Source of the DNA: Pseudobdellovibrionaceae bacterium
GTDB lineage: Bacteria; Bdellovibrionota; Bdellovibrionia; Bdellovibrionales; UBA1609
Length of the DNA: 64,000 bases
Direction of reading: 5' to 3'
Assembly: GCA_023954155.1 (NCBI GenBank)
Contig: JAMLIO010000003.1
Span: 62,001-126,000, forward strand
Each line of letters begins with the position of its first letter. Within the stretch, counting starts at the first letter, position 1. Position numbers and translations under genes: made by a program. Of the stretch, positions 27,101-36,337 are shown piece after piece. The notes under the pieces are model-generated. The model ran no database searches and was not told the origin of the DNA. It saw only the letters and a list, made by a program, of their open reading frames with translations.

Positions 27101-29575
27101 CTATTGATTGACCAGTTTTGCAGCATCAGGCTTATTTCCGTCTGAATCAGAAGATTTTTGTGTCTGACTGGACGTTGTTTTTTTATCGCCACCTTTGTGC
27201 TCATCAGGATATTCAACGCGATGGTGATACACTCCCAAAAGAATGCGGTAAAAGGCCTGTTTCATCAACGACACTTCTTCAAAATTCAAATCACACTCAT
27301 CAAGCTGTTGCGCCACAAACTTCTTCTCGACTAAACTTTCCACCAAATAGTCCAATTTGGCTGCTGTAGGATCTTCCAAAGACCTTGCCGCAGCCTCAAT
27401 GCTATCGGCCAGCATTAAAATGGCCGACTCTTTAAATTGAGGTTTGGGGCCTGGGTATTGAAAGTCAGCCTCTTTAATCAATTCAGGATGCTCAGCTCTC
27501 TGTAAGGCTCTGTTATAAAAATAGAAGACCGTGGTGGTCCCATGATGTTGACGAATCCCATCGGCAATCTCTCTTCCCAACTTGGCTTTCAATGCCATTT
27601 CGATACCATCTTTCACATGAGCCACAATGATGGTTTTACTTAGGTTGGGAGAAATATGATCATGAGGATTTTCTCCTGCTCTTTGGTTTTCCACAAAGTA
27701 TGTCGGATGCTTCATTTTACCAATATCATGAAAGTACCCCATCACTTTATTTAATAAAGGGTTAGCTCCAATCTCTCTGGCCGCTGCCTCGCACATGCTC
27801 CCCACAACCATAGAGTGGTGGTAAGTCCCTGGGGCTTTGACCATCAGTTCCTGCAAAATGGGATGATTCATACTTGCTAAGTCTAAAAGTTTTAAGTTTG
27901 AGGTCACTCCAGAAAAATACTCAAAAACAGGCACAAGTAGAATGGTCAAGATAGAACTGAACACTCCGCCTGCGACAGCCGCAACAAGGACTGTCCCCCA
28001 AATCGAAAGTTCAAAAAATTCGATAGGGTGATTTACAATTCTAAAGGCCATCATACACACACCCGAACACAGTGCTGCAATAAATCCTGCCTTATAAACA
28101 TCGTTTCTATTTGAACAGTAATAAATGGTTCGCAATGCCGCAAGGCCTGCAATAATAGAAAATACAAGTGTAGCAAAATTTTGTCCTGTTAAAAGCGACA
28201 CACTGATGGAATTGAAAATCACATACACAATCAGCAAGTATGGCGAACGCGTTAAAAGACCCGCAATCAAAATAGGAAGCACAAAGGGTAAAGCCAAGTG
28301 CAACAGGTCTGGAGGAAAAACATCACCAAACTTTTGCACCAAGGAGGCATCATAAACAAAAAATAAAATCTTCCAGATCAATAGACTCATTAAAGAGACT
28401 GTAAAAAGCAAATACGTTCTATGGGTTAAGTTTCTTTCAATGTTTTTAAATGAACTTACCAGAGTAGAGGAGACAAAAATAAATAGAAAAAAGACAATGG
28501 CAGCACCAATAGGCAACGCTCCTCGATGCTCGTTGTTTTGTGCCTTACGAACATGATCAAACATGCGCACGTGCATGTCGTTGATGATGGCTCCTTCATT
28601 CACAATAATTTGGTTTTTTTCCACTAAAACTGTAACCGTCTGAATGCCTTTTACAGCAGCTTCTCTGCGGCTTTCTGTCAGCTCTTCATCATACACCACG
28701 TTGGGCTTCACCAGATTCATAGCCCAGTTCACCAATCGGCTTTGATCAATCTTACTAAACCGCGCCAACATAGCTGGCAGTTCGTCTTCTAAAGCACGGC
28801 GTTTATAAATGTCTCTGAGCTGGTTCACAGGTACCGTGATCTCTTCTCGACGTTGACCATTATGAGTGATCAGTAAGCTGACCTTTTTTTGGCCCGTCAT
28901 AAAATGCTTTTCAGGGTGATCAGCAAGGTAGTTGCTTCCCCAGTTTTCAATGATCGTACGCAAAGCCAAACTGATTTCTGGTGAAAACCTATTATCAATC
29001 AACCACTCAAAAAGTCGCTCTGGAATCTCGTAGCCGATTCTTTTGTCAAAGTCCGCTTTTTGTTGCATCAGCTCTGCAGGTCCCAGCCCCTCAGATTGCA
29101 AGCGACGAAAAGATGCAAAAGCATCATATATGCGGTCTAAAGATAAATCGAACTCTCTTTTATCAAATCGAAAAACAGGCAGCACTTGGTTCTTTGCCGA
29201 GATCTTCTTGTTCTCTGTGGCTTCTAAGTCCTCAAAGGTGAAACTTATGGGGGACTTGATATTGCTCGTGGCAATCTCACCCTCTGCAATCGGTGCTTGG
29301 TAATCAAAGCTCGCAAACAAGATAAAAGAATAAATCAATGAAAACGCGGCCCAACTGGCAACATGACCTAAAGAGTATTTTTTATCTAAGGCAATCAAAG
29401 AACCAAAAAAGAAATTGTTCTCAAGCTTAAATTTACGCACCCACTTTTCAAAATTACGCGTTTGATCCGTGGATTCATATCGCTTGCGCCTTACAGTTTT
29501 AGGCTTTGACGTGTTCTTGCCTGTTAAATTATCCATACCACCTTCTGTTGACATCATGTTGCTTCGCCAAGGCAT
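27101..29575 (-). CDS. 7TM-HD family phosphohydrolase (PgpH-like)
   Basis: 824 aa. A cytoplasmic N-terminus is followed by one membrane helix (about 75), a large extracytoplasmic 7TMR-HDED region (about 95-345), seven membrane helices (about 355-540) and a C-terminal HD domain. HD residues appear as 'HHSMVVGSMCEAAA', 'GYFHDIGKMKHP' and 'HHGTTTVFYF'. PgpH of this architecture hydrolyses c-di-AMP in Firmicutes; whether this organism makes c-di-AMP is not known from the window. The Lys/Ser-rich tail is low complexity. Start chosen for an upstream AGG 5 nt before the ATG; later ATGs (29557, 29554) are possible. Confidence 0.83.
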   Translation of the reverse strand: MPWRSNMMSTEGGMDNLTGKNTSKPKTVRRKRYESTDQTRNFEKWVRKFKLENNFFFGSLIALDKKYSLGHVASWAAFSLIYSFILFASFDYQAPIAEGEIATSNIKSPISFTFEDLEATENKKISAKNQVLPVFRFDKREFDLSLDRIYDAFASFRRLQSEGLGPAELMQQKADFDKRIGYEIPERLFEWLIDNRFSPEISLALRTIIENWGSNYLADHPEKHFMTGQKKVSLLITHNGQRREEITVPVNQLRDIYKRRALEDELPAMLARFSKIDQSRLVNWAMNLVKPNVVYDEELTESRREAAVKGIQTVTVLVEKNQIIVNEGAIINDMHVRMFDHVRKAQNNEHRGALPIGAAIVFFLFIFVSSTLVSSFKNIERNLTHRTYLLFTVSLMSLLIWKILFFVYDASLVQKFGDVFPPDLLHLALPFVLPILIAGLLTRSPYLLIVYVIFNSISVSLLTGQNFATLVFSIIAGLAALRTIYYCSNRNDVYKAGFIAALCSGVCMMAFRIVNHPIEFFELSIWGTVLVAAVAGGVFSSILTILLVPVFEYFSGVTSNLKLLDLASMNHPILQELMVKAPGTYHHSMVVGSMCEAAAREIGANPLLNKVMGYFHDIGKMKHPTYFVENQRAGENPHDHISPNLSKTIIVAHVKDGIEMALKAKLGREIADGIRQHHGTTTVFYFYNRALQRAEHPELIKEADFQYPGPKPQFKESAILMLADSIEAAARSLEDPTAAKLDYLVESLVEKKFVAQQLDECDLNFEEVSLMKQAFYRILLGVYHHRVEYPDEHKGGDKKTTSSQTQKSSDSDGNKPDAAKLVNQ

Positions 29576-29687
29576 TCTTACCTAAAAACTCAAGAAAATC
29601 AGCTCTTAACATCATTTTATCGGCATTTTTCTCTAAAAATATCAGCCGTTTGATTTACATTTTCATCAGAATCAGCCAAGTTGAAGC

Positions 29688-30131
29688 ATGACAAAAAAAC
29701 ATAAAAACTTAGACCAAAATCCAATGCAAAAGTCTTTTTCAATAGGCCATGCCCTCAGACACAACTTCGACTGGCCCAATGTCGGGGAAGTTCTTTTAAA
29801 AGTCAAAGAAGAGCTGACGGAACTAGAACAGAGCTTAACACAAGGCCGACCAGAGCAAGTCCATGAATTAGGAGATTTATTATTTACCATCGTGCAGGTG
29901 GCTAGACACCTTGATATCCCACCCGATGATGCTTTGGATCTTTGCAACCAAAGGCATCATCAACGTATGGAGTTTATGAAAAAATTGGCTGAAGAAGATG
30001 GATTGGTCTACGAGTCTTTAACTTTAGACACTCTCGAGACATACTGGGTTAAAGCTAAGACTTTCACAAAAAAAATAGAAGCTCAGCAGATTCAAAATTA
30101 CTTAACTTCTCACTCTTTATCTTCGACGTAA
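29688..30131 (+). CDS. MazG-type nucleotide pyrophosphohydrolase (single domain)
   Basis: 147 aa, about half of a full MazG. It keeps the magnesium-binding pattern 'KVKEELTELEQ' (EExxE) and 'HELGDLLFTIVQVARHL' (ExxD), and a C-terminal helix 'LCNQRHHQRMEFMKKL' like the end of the MazG second domain. It probably hydrolyses non-canonical or excess NTPs. Divergent from the HD protein and convergent with murJ, overlapping its 3' end by 15 nt. Confidence 0.82.
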   Translation: MTKKHKNLDQNPMQKSFSIGHALRHNFDWPNVGEVLLKVKEELTELEQSLTQGRPEQVHELGDLLFTIVQVARHLDIPPDDALDLCNQRHHQRMEFMKKLAEEDGLVYESLTLDTLETYWVKAKTFTKKIEAQQIQNYLTSHSLSST

Positions 30132-31697
30132 GGTGCGTAAAAAACTTTGCGCATAAGAAACTTTAAATAAAAGACCTATAGCAAAATACACCACAACCAC
30201 AGTAAATATCGTGGCTACTAAAATTAAATTTTTAGAGGCTAGGCGTTCCGCACTTTTCCAAAGCTCAAAGCCATACCAGCATAAGGCAAAGGTAGGAATA
30301 TTCAGTAAGGCCAGCATAGGGAAAGACCTAAACATTTGCAAAGGGCTAATGTCTGTAACAATAATCCTAAACATCACAAATACAAAAATTAAGGCGGCCA
30401 AAGAAGAGATGGTGGTCGATAACACCAAACCCTGAACTCCCAAGTGGGACATCAAATAGGGAGCCAAAAAGATATGGATGACAATGGTGAGGCACGAACC
30501 TAAAGCAGGAAACAGGGTGTTCTTCACAGCATAAAACCCAGGAAGTAACAGCTTAGATGTTCCCGATATCAAAAGCAAAACCGCATACACCTGAACAAGG
30601 CTTCCTATGATCTGCATGTCGGCAAAGGTGTTTTGACCTGTCTTGAATAAAAAAGCGACTAAGGCTTCGGACAAGGTGAACAGTCCTATTGCCGCAGGAA
30701 TCGCCAAAAAGTAATAGATTGAAGCAGTTTCATACAACTGATTTTTAAAACCACTAAGATCCTCTTCAGCCCAAAGAGAGGACAGCCTCGATAATAAAGC
30801 GGCTCCCAAACTGATCGCTAAAATAGACTGAGGCAGTTCAAGCAGGCGATCCGCTAAATATAAAAATGTGAGGTCAGACTGATTCAATGAACTGGCAAAT
30901 CTGACGTTGATCATACCAATAAATTGCACAGCACCAATACCCACAAGACTTGGTGCCGTTCGCAATAACACCTTTAAAAAGTTAGGACTGAAAAATAAAA
31001 AATTAGGACGCGGAACAATTCGCATTTGATAGGCTTTAAAAAACACTGTGGCAAATTGTAAGAGCCCGCCCACGATCACAGCAACGGCTAAAACACTTCC
31101 TTTTACCCCTCCCACATCAAAGCCAAATAAAATTGTGAGAATCACACCCACATTGAACATGGCAGGAGCCACCCCTGGGAACCAAAACTCTTCGTTAGCG
31201 TTTAGCAGGGACATAAAAAACGCAAATTGGCTGACCAGAAACAGATAAAAGAACATGATACGAGCAAAGAACAAGGTGGTCTCAAAACGTTCTGTCCCCA
31301 CAGGAAAATTCACTGACGACAAAAACCACTCCAAAAATTGAGGCATAAAGATGATGCCCAAAACTGAAACCACAAAAGACAGGATGAACAAAAAGGAGAC
31401 CATCGCGCCTGCAAGCTCACCTTCTTTATTTTGCTTTTTTTTAAGCTCTACGTAGGCAGGAAGAAAGGCGACAGACAGGGCCCCTTCTCCTAAAAGAATC
31501 CGAAAGAAATTGGGCAACCTAAAGGCCGCAACAAAGATGTCTGTCATGGATGAATCGAAAAGCTGCACCATCAGACGGTCGCGCACAAACCCCAAGATAC
31601 GGCTCAAAAGAGTCCCCATGGACATCAGCCCCGCCATCCTAGTAACAGATTGTTTTTTAAGGGTTTTTGGCAATCCCTGCTGTTGATTCTCCTGCAA
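30117..31697 (-). CDS. murJ: Lipid II flippase MurJ
   Basis: 526 aa with about 14 transmembrane helices across the whole length. N-terminal family signature: 'GLMSMGTLLSRILGFVRDRLMVQLFDSSMTDIFVAAFRLPNFFRILLGEGALSVAFLPAY' region (about 25-85) includes the essential arginines. It moves lipid II across the inner membrane for peptidoglycan synthesis. It diverges from rpsT, with a ~150-nt shared upstream region. Confidence 0.94.
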   Translation of the reverse strand: MQENQQQGLPKTLKKQSVTRMAGLMSMGTLLSRILGFVRDRLMVQLFDSSMTDIFVAAFRLPNFFRILLGEGALSVAFLPAYVELKKKQNKEGELAGAMVSFLFILSFVVSVLGIIFMPQFLEWFLSSVNFPVGTERFETTLFFARIMFFYLFLVSQFAFFMSLLNANEEFWFPGVAPAMFNVGVILTILFGFDVGGVKGSVLAVAVIVGGLLQFATVFFKAYQMRIVPRPNFLFFSPNFLKVLLRTAPSLVGIGAVQFIGMINVRFASSLNQSDLTFLYLADRLLELPQSILAISLGAALLSRLSSLWAEEDLSGFKNQLYETASIYYFLAIPAAIGLFTLSEALVAFLFKTGQNTFADMQIIGSLVQVYAVLLLISGTSKLLLPGFYAVKNTLFPALGSCLTIVIHIFLAPYLMSHLGVQGLVLSTTISSLAALIFVFVMFRIIVTDISPLQMFRSFPMLALLNIPTFALCWYGFELWKSAERLASKNLILVATIFTVVVVYFAIGLLFKVSYAQSFLRTLRRR

Positions 31698-31775
31698 TTT
31701 TATCCCCCACCAGAGCCCTCAAATCCCTTATCTTTTAAGGTCTTAAGGCTTTTTTACGCCTAAAAATAGGAAATC

Positions 31776-31804
31776 TTGCCTATGCCAAGGACGTATGCTA
31801 TCTA
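31776..31804 (+). promoter_or_regulatory. Candidate sigma-70 promoter of rpsT
   Basis: TTGCCT, a 17-nt spacer, then TATCTA, ending 41 nt before the rpsT ATG, which is itself preceded by AAAAGGAAGG. Only a pattern match; the region is AT-rich and could offer other boxes. Confidence 0.4.
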
Positions 31805-31845
31805 CATTATCTTTAATTGAGAGCTTTGAAAAGGAAGGAATTTGA

Positions 31846-32112
31846 ATGGCAAACCATAAGTCAGCTGCAAAAAGAGCAAGACAATCTATCAAGAAAAACA
31901 CAGTCAACGGCAGAAGAAAAAGCATTGTTAGAACATCAGAAAAGAAACTTCGTGCAGCGATTGCAGCCAACAAGTCAGAAGACGCTCTTTCTTTATTAAA
32001 GACTTACACTAGCCTAGTTTATAAAGCGGCAAAGAAAAAAGTTTTCAGCAAAAATCTAGCTGCACGTAAAGTGTCTAGATTGTCTTCTCAGGTAAATTCC
32101 CTGAATTCATAA
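31846..32112 (+). CDS. rpsT: 30S ribosomal protein S20
   Basis: 88 aa, strongly basic. Begins MANHKSAAKRARQSIKKN and has the family 'KAAKKKVFSKNLAARKVSRL' stretch. Binds 16S rRNA during 30S assembly. A strong ribosome-binding site precedes the ATG. Its last 38 nt overlap the 3' end of the convergent holA, so the two mRNAs are complementary there. Confidence 0.96.
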   Translation: MANHKSAAKRARQSIKKNTVNGRRKSIVRTSEKKLRAAIAANKSEDALSLLKTYTSLVYKAAKKKVFSKNLAARKVSRLSSQVNSLNS

Positions 32113-33115
32113 TTGAACACGTTTGAATAATAAAATTTTCCAACCAAATCTTTGAAGAGACAGGCGAGCTCTTCAAAGCCCTGTCTGTGTCTAGCATCAG
32201 ATTAAACACTTCTTCTATCTTCGAAACTGTCCATCGTTTACTTTGGTTTAAATACTCAGCTAAAAAGTAAGGCGACACGCCCACTTTGGTGCTCAGTTGT
32301 TTTTGCGACAAGTTCTGCGCCTGACCTTCAAGTAATTTTTTAAGAATCCGCATGTGTCGCGCAATCAAGGACAAAACTCCAATCTCATTTTGTCCTTGCT
32401 CAATCAATTGCTCAAGATAGTACAGCGACTGCGCCTTGTCCCCAGCCCCCACCGCATTGGTCAGGTCAAAAACATTTTCAATTCGCTTTTTAGAAACCAC
32501 TTTTAAAATGTCATCTATAAACAGCGCGCGGTCTTCTGAGGCATAGTAAGTCTTAAGCTTTACAATTTCATTATTCAGTTCAGAAAGGTTGGCCCCTACC
32601 AAATGCAGCAGCTGCAAGGCTGCGCTTTGATCTAATTTTAAACTCTGTTGAGCCGCCATATAGTGAATCCAAGCAGGGATCTGATTATCATAGGGAGTTT
32701 TAAGCTCCACAATACTTGTGCTTGAAGACAGCCATTTGAAAAACTTTTTTCTCTTGTCGGCTTTGGATTCAAAAATAAAAACCACAACAGTTTTAAGCAG
32801 CCCCTTAGCAAAAGTCTCTTCAAAGATTTGCCAGTCCCCATCCTTTAAAAGATGAGCTTCTTTCACCACCACTAAACGGTGGGGGGCCATCATCGGTAAT
32901 GTTTCAATGATATCCGCAATGTTAATGGCTTTAGTTTCACTGGCATAACAGCAGTCATAATTGAAATCCGAACCCTGCCCTTCGGCAAAAAAATGGTTCT
33001 TGATGGCTTCAGAAGCCTCTTGAATCAAGTAGGAGTCATCACCCATGATGGTGTAGGCGCTGCTAATTTTATTCTGTGCAAGACTCTGCTGTAATGTTCT
33101 TAAGTCCAAAGTCAA
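32075..33115 (-). CDS. holA: DNA polymerase III delta subunit
   Basis: 346 aa, the clamp-loader subunit that opens the beta clamp. 'SSAYTIMGDDSYLIQEASEAIKNHFF' is the typical N-terminus, followed by 'LPMMAPHRLVVVKEAHLL' and the C-terminal helical collar ('LSLIARHMRILKKLLEGQ'). The start is a TTG with GGGGAGAGG upstream. It follows lptE by 78 nt, the common lptE-holA pairing. Confidence 0.9.
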   Translation of the reverse strand: MTLDLRTLQQSLAQNKISSAYTIMGDDSYLIQEASEAIKNHFFAEGQGSDFNYDCCYASETKAINIADIIETLPMMAPHRLVVVKEAHLLKDGDWQIFEETFAKGLLKTVVVFIFESKADKRKKFFKWLSSSTSIVELKTPYDNQIPAWIHYMAAQQSLKLDQSAALQLLHLVGANLSELNNEIVKLKTYYASEDRALFIDDILKVVSKKRIENVFDLTNAVGAGDKAQSLYYLEQLIEQGQNEIGVLSLIARHMRILKKLLEGQAQNLSQKQLSTKVGVSPYFLAEYLNQSKRWTVSKIEEVFNLMLDTDRALKSSPVSSKIWLENFIIQTCSIMNSGNLPEKTI

Positions 33116-33193
33116 AAGTGCCTCTCCCCAAAATCACCAAAAATTTATGACATAAAAATGACTACACTTGGATTGTATCTGAATTCTGAGATT

Positions 33194-33772
33194 TTAAAAG
33201 CTTTCTGTTAAGCGTCCATACAGTTCGTGCATCATCACTTGCGCTAAGTTTTTAAGCACAGTTTGGCGCGCACTATGGTTATAGTTAGTATTGGCCGTAT
33301 TGACCGCTTCAAGACCTATTTGTGGAGCATCATACAGTCGCTCATCTCTGAGCCACTGTTTCCACACCACTTTATTATCTTTAAGCATTTGCACTTCAAC
33401 GGTCACACGCACCAGATACTCTGTGGTCAAAACCGTTCCTCGAGGCATAAACCTGACCCCAGAGTCTTTACTGAGCTGGTCTCTTTCTCTGGCATCTTGA
33501 ATGGTTTGGATGTAGTCCACTCGAACAATACGCCCTTGCAGTTGGGCCTCAGCATGATCGGGGTTCACCACTCTGGCAATCTTTGAACGCACAATCTCTT
33601 CCCTTAAAGCATTGGCGAAGTACACTTCTGAGCCCGTTTCAAAAGTATCGTTGATAAATATAGGAATATAAATGCTCTTTACCCCTTCAGGTAAGGCTCT
33701 ATGACCAAATCCCAACTGGTAGCCACAGCCTGACACTCCCATTAAAAAGATAAAAAAACATATATATTTCAT
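33194..33772 (-). CDS. lptE: LPS-assembly lipoprotein LptE
   Basis: Short signal with lipobox GVSGC (Cys about 16) followed at once by GYQLGFGHRALPEGVKSIYIPIF, the typical LptE opening. 192 aa. It plugs and assembles the LptD barrel at the outer membrane. Its neighbour is holA. It fits with the Lpx, Bam and Lol genes of this window as part of outer-membrane construction. Confidence 0.88.
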   Translation of the reverse strand: MKYICFFIFLMGVSGCGYQLGFGHRALPEGVKSIYIPIFINDTFETGSEVYFANALREEIVRSKIARVVNPDHAEAQLQGRIVRVDYIQTIQDARERDQLSKDSGVRFMPRGTVLTTEYLVRVTVEVQMLKDNKVVWKQWLRDERLYDAPQIGLEAVNTANTNYNHSARQTVLKNLAQVMMHELYGRLTESF

Positions 33773-33817
33773 AGATAAAACTTTATAATCCTACCAACTA
33801 AGGTTAGAACAAAAAAC

Positions 33818-34999
33818 ATGTCGCAAAGCAAACCAAATTTACTTTTTAGCCCAGGGCCCACGCTAGTTTCACCTCGAACGCTTCAGATTTTAAGCCAGCC
33901 CACTGGGCATCACCGCACCGCTGAGTTTCAGGCTCAATTTCGACAAGTTTTAGATTTATTAAAAAAACTTTATCAAACCCAAGAAGGCCATGTTTTCTGT
34001 CTGACCAGCACAGGAACGGGAGCGATGGAAGCCAGTGTCATCAATTTCTTAAACGCTTCAGAAAAAGTTTTGTATTACAACGCGGGTAAATTCGGAGAAA
34101 GATGGGGACAACTGGCACGCTGCTACGGTCTTGAGACCCATGAGCTGAAACAAGAGTGGGGACAAACTTTCCCTTTAGAATCCTTCGAGCAACTCTTAAA
34201 AACAGAAAAGTTCTCCGCCTTCTTCTTGCAAGCTTGTGAAACTTCTACGGCCACTTACCAGCCTCTTGCAGAAATTTCGGTTTTACTGAAAAAGTATCAA
34301 CCCGACTGTCTTTTGGTTGTGGATGGGATTACAGCTGTAGGTGCTTATGACCTACCTATGGACCAACTTGGTATTGATATTTTAGTTTCAGGCTCTCAAA
34401 AAGCTTTGGGACTCCCAACAGGATTAGCTTTTTTAGGGGCCTCCCCTAGAGCTTTGACTAAAATGCTTTCGGTTACACAACCACGATTTTATTTTGATCT
34501 TCGTGCAGAAAAAAAGGCCAACGATCAAGACACCACGAACTTCAGTACTCCCGTAGCCCAGATCCTTGCTTTGAAATTTAAACTGGAATTTCTTTTCACC
34601 CAAGGACTGCAAAAGTACTTTTTAAAAACTCAAGCTTTACAAGAAAGCACCCTTCATTTTTTAAAAGACTTTGGATGCAGCATTTATAGCCAGTCCCCGA
34701 GTCCTTCCTTGACCGCATTTGGTCTACCGCAGGGCTCACCTACTGAGGCCTTTCAAAAACATCTTAAGGCTGATGGACTTTATCTGGCTGGAGGTCAGGA
34801 TCATCTGAAAGGACACGTTTTACGGTGGGGGCACATGGGCGACATTTTGATCCAAGAACAAATCAAAGCCTATAAAATCTTTGCCACTCATATTGCACCT
34901 TTACTCTCCATGACCCCGTCTCAAAGCTTAGAGCTTGTAGATCAACATGCCTCCCGCTTGCAAACCCAAACTCTGATTGATGAGTGCTACCCGCAATGA
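33818..34999 (+). CDS. Class V aminotransferase (possible phosphoserine or alanine-glyoxylate type)
   Basis: 393-aa PLP enzyme of the alanine-glyoxylate/serine-pyruvate aminotransferase branch: 'NLLFSPGPTLVSPRTLQIL' and 'TGHHRTAEFQ' near the start, 'LTSTGTGAMEASV', 'LLVVDGITAVGAYDLPMDQLGIDILVSGSQKAL' with the Schiff-base Lys in GSQKAL, and 'HVLRWGHMGDI' near the end. Its stop overlaps the start of a 2-hydroxyacid dehydrogenase (ATGA). Together they could convert 3-phosphoglycerate to phosphoserine, replacing classical SerC and SerA; this is inference from pairing, since each family has several substrates. Confidence 0.82.
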   Translation: MSQSKPNLLFSPGPTLVSPRTLQILSQPTGHHRTAEFQAQFRQVLDLLKKLYQTQEGHVFCLTSTGTGAMEASVINFLNASEKVLYYNAGKFGERWGQLARCYGLETHELKQEWGQTFPLESFEQLLKTEKFSAFFLQACETSTATYQPLAEISVLLKKYQPDCLLVVDGITAVGAYDLPMDQLGIDILVSGSQKALGLPTGLAFLGASPRALTKMLSVTQPRFYFDLRAEKKANDQDTTNFSTPVAQILALKFKLEFLFTQGLQKYFLKTQALQESTLHFLKDFGCSIYSQSPSPSLTAFGLPQGSPTEAFQKHLKADGLYLAGGQDHLKGHVLRWGHMGDILIQEQIKAYKIFATHIAPLLSMTPSQSLELVDQHASRLQTQTLIDECYPQ

Positions 35000-35994
35000 A
35001 GGCGCAAGCTCCCTGTATCTTTGTCACCGAAGATTATCCGCAATGGGCCTTAACTCTATTGCGTACAGAATTGCCTAACTACAATGTGGTGCAAGGTTCT
35101 CTTGTAACACTGTTTGATAATCAAGAGTTATGCTCTTGTGTAGAGGCGCTACTGGTTCGCAGCACTAGCACAGTAGACCATAAACTTTTAAACTTCACCC
35201 CTCAATTGAAAGCTGTGGGGACAGCCACAAGTGGTTTTGATCACTTAGACCTTAAGGCTTTAAAAGAAAAAAACATTGTGGCTTTTCATACACCAGACGC
35301 CAACGCCGACTCTACTGCGGACCTGACTCTTTGGCATATTCTTTCCGTCTCTCGTTTTCTAAACACTTCGCAACTTAAAAAAGCACAGTGGCGCTCGAAC
35401 CTGCCTCGAGGAAAAAACCTTCACTCTTTAAGTTTGGGTGTGCTCGGTATGGGGCGTATTGGAAGACGTGTGGCCCAACGTGCACAGGCCTTTGGCATGT
35501 CTATTTTTTACCATGACCCTTATATTGAACACGAAGAACTGGGGTCTGCGACATGGAATCTTGCGGCAGCTGAACCTCTAGGACTTTTAGAGCTCTTCAC
35601 TCATTGTGATGTGATCACCTTGCATTTACCACTGACTGGAAAAACTCGTCATATTATCAACGAAAAGACTCTCGAGCATTTTGGAAATGATAAAATTCTT
35701 GTCAATTGCGCTCGCGGAGAACTGATTCAAACTTCTGCCCTATTAAAAGCCCTTGATACAGGAGTTCTTACCCACGCCGCCCTTGATACGTTTGAAGTCG
35801 AACCCCTTGAAGCCCTGTCTCCACTGCGAGAACACCCCCAAGTCCAATGGACCCCCCATATCGGTGCCTACACCGAACAGTCCTTTAACCGTTCTTGCCA
35901 AGAGGCGGTGGAGCTTCTCAGCAAATTTCTAAAATCAAACCAAATCCCACCCTCCACATTACCCCCAACCACCTTATGGGCTGAAGAGCTTTAA
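34996..35994 (+). CDS. D-isomer-specific 2-hydroxyacid dehydrogenase (SerA- or PdxB-like)
   Basis: 332 aa from the ATG that overlaps the preceding stop. 'LKAVGTATSGFDHLDL' starts the substrate domain. The Rossmann motif is GVLGMGRIGRRVAQRA. The catalytic triad is visible: Arg in 'VNCARGELIQ', Glu in 'ALDTFEVEPLEAL', His in 'PHIGAYTEQSF'. Phosphoglycerate dehydrogenase, erythronate-4-phosphate dehydrogenase and related reductases share these motifs. The ATSGFDHLD opening and the absence of an ACT domain allow PdxB, whereas the coupled aminotransferase favours a serine-pathway role. It is followed by palindrome A. Confidence 0.8.
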   Translation: MKAQAPCIFVTEDYPQWALTLLRTELPNYNVVQGSLVTLFDNQELCSCVEALLVRSTSTVDHKLLNFTPQLKAVGTATSGFDHLDLKALKEKNIVAFHTPDANADSTADLTLWHILSVSRFLNTSQLKKAQWRSNLPRGKNLHSLSLGVLGMGRIGRRVAQRAQAFGMSIFYHDPYIEHEELGSATWNLAAAEPLGLLELFTHCDVITLHLPLTGKTRHIINEKTLEHFGNDKILVNCARGELIQTSALLKALDTGVLTHAALDTFEVEPLEALSPLREHPQVQWTPHIGAYTEQSFNRSCQEAVELLSKFLKSNQIPPSTLPPTTLWAEEL

Positions 35995-36036
35995 CTTTCT
36001 CTGATGAGCCTCACCACTCTCCCCCTCCCGAGACCT

Positions 36037-36233
36037 CTTTCTTGGCGTCCGAGTCTGAATAGGATCGAAAATAGGAAGATTTTTTGGATAGAGTTGATCA
36101 AAATTCGAGTTCGGCTTGGCGCAGCTTTGCAACGGCAATGCTGTGCCAAACGTCACTGTCTGAGGATTTTGAATAACTCTATCCAAAAAATCTTCCTATT
36201 TTCGATCCTATTCAGACTCGGACGCCAAGAAAG
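36037..36233. repeat. Giant palindrome A: 59-bp perfect arms around a conserved 79-nt core
   Basis: Left arm 36037-36095 and right arm 36175-36233 are perfect reverse complements. The core, 36096-36174, read on the minus strand is nearly the same as the core of palindrome B (52313-52390): one block of about 31 nt with a single mismatch, a variable tip, then an identical 18-nt block ending TGCGCCAAGCCGAACTCG. The core itself folds (TTTGGCAC...GCGCCAAG). The arms share nothing with those of B. It lies between the dehydrogenase stop (43 nt away) and purA. No T-run follows, so it is not a simple terminator. An ORF predicted across it is an artefact of the repeat. Confidence 0.9.
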
Positions 36234-36337
36234 GGGCCCACTTTGCTGGTTGTGTTATTCCATTTTATTAGTGGCCAAGGCTCAAGATTCGTTTAAAAAT
36301 GAGGGCGCCGAATTTCACACATAAGGGGTAACACACT

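Noticed and set aside
36037-36233. Palindromes A and B as rho-independent terminators, REP/BIME or MITE elements
   Set aside because: No poly-T after the stem, arms far too long and different between copies, no shared terminal repeats, and no target-site direct repeat.
36004-36324. A plus-strand ORF of 106 codons across palindrome A, and a minus-strand one at 35974-36186
   Set aside because: Both are open only because the repeat lacks stops; the composition is not protein-like and neither has a good ribosome-binding site.
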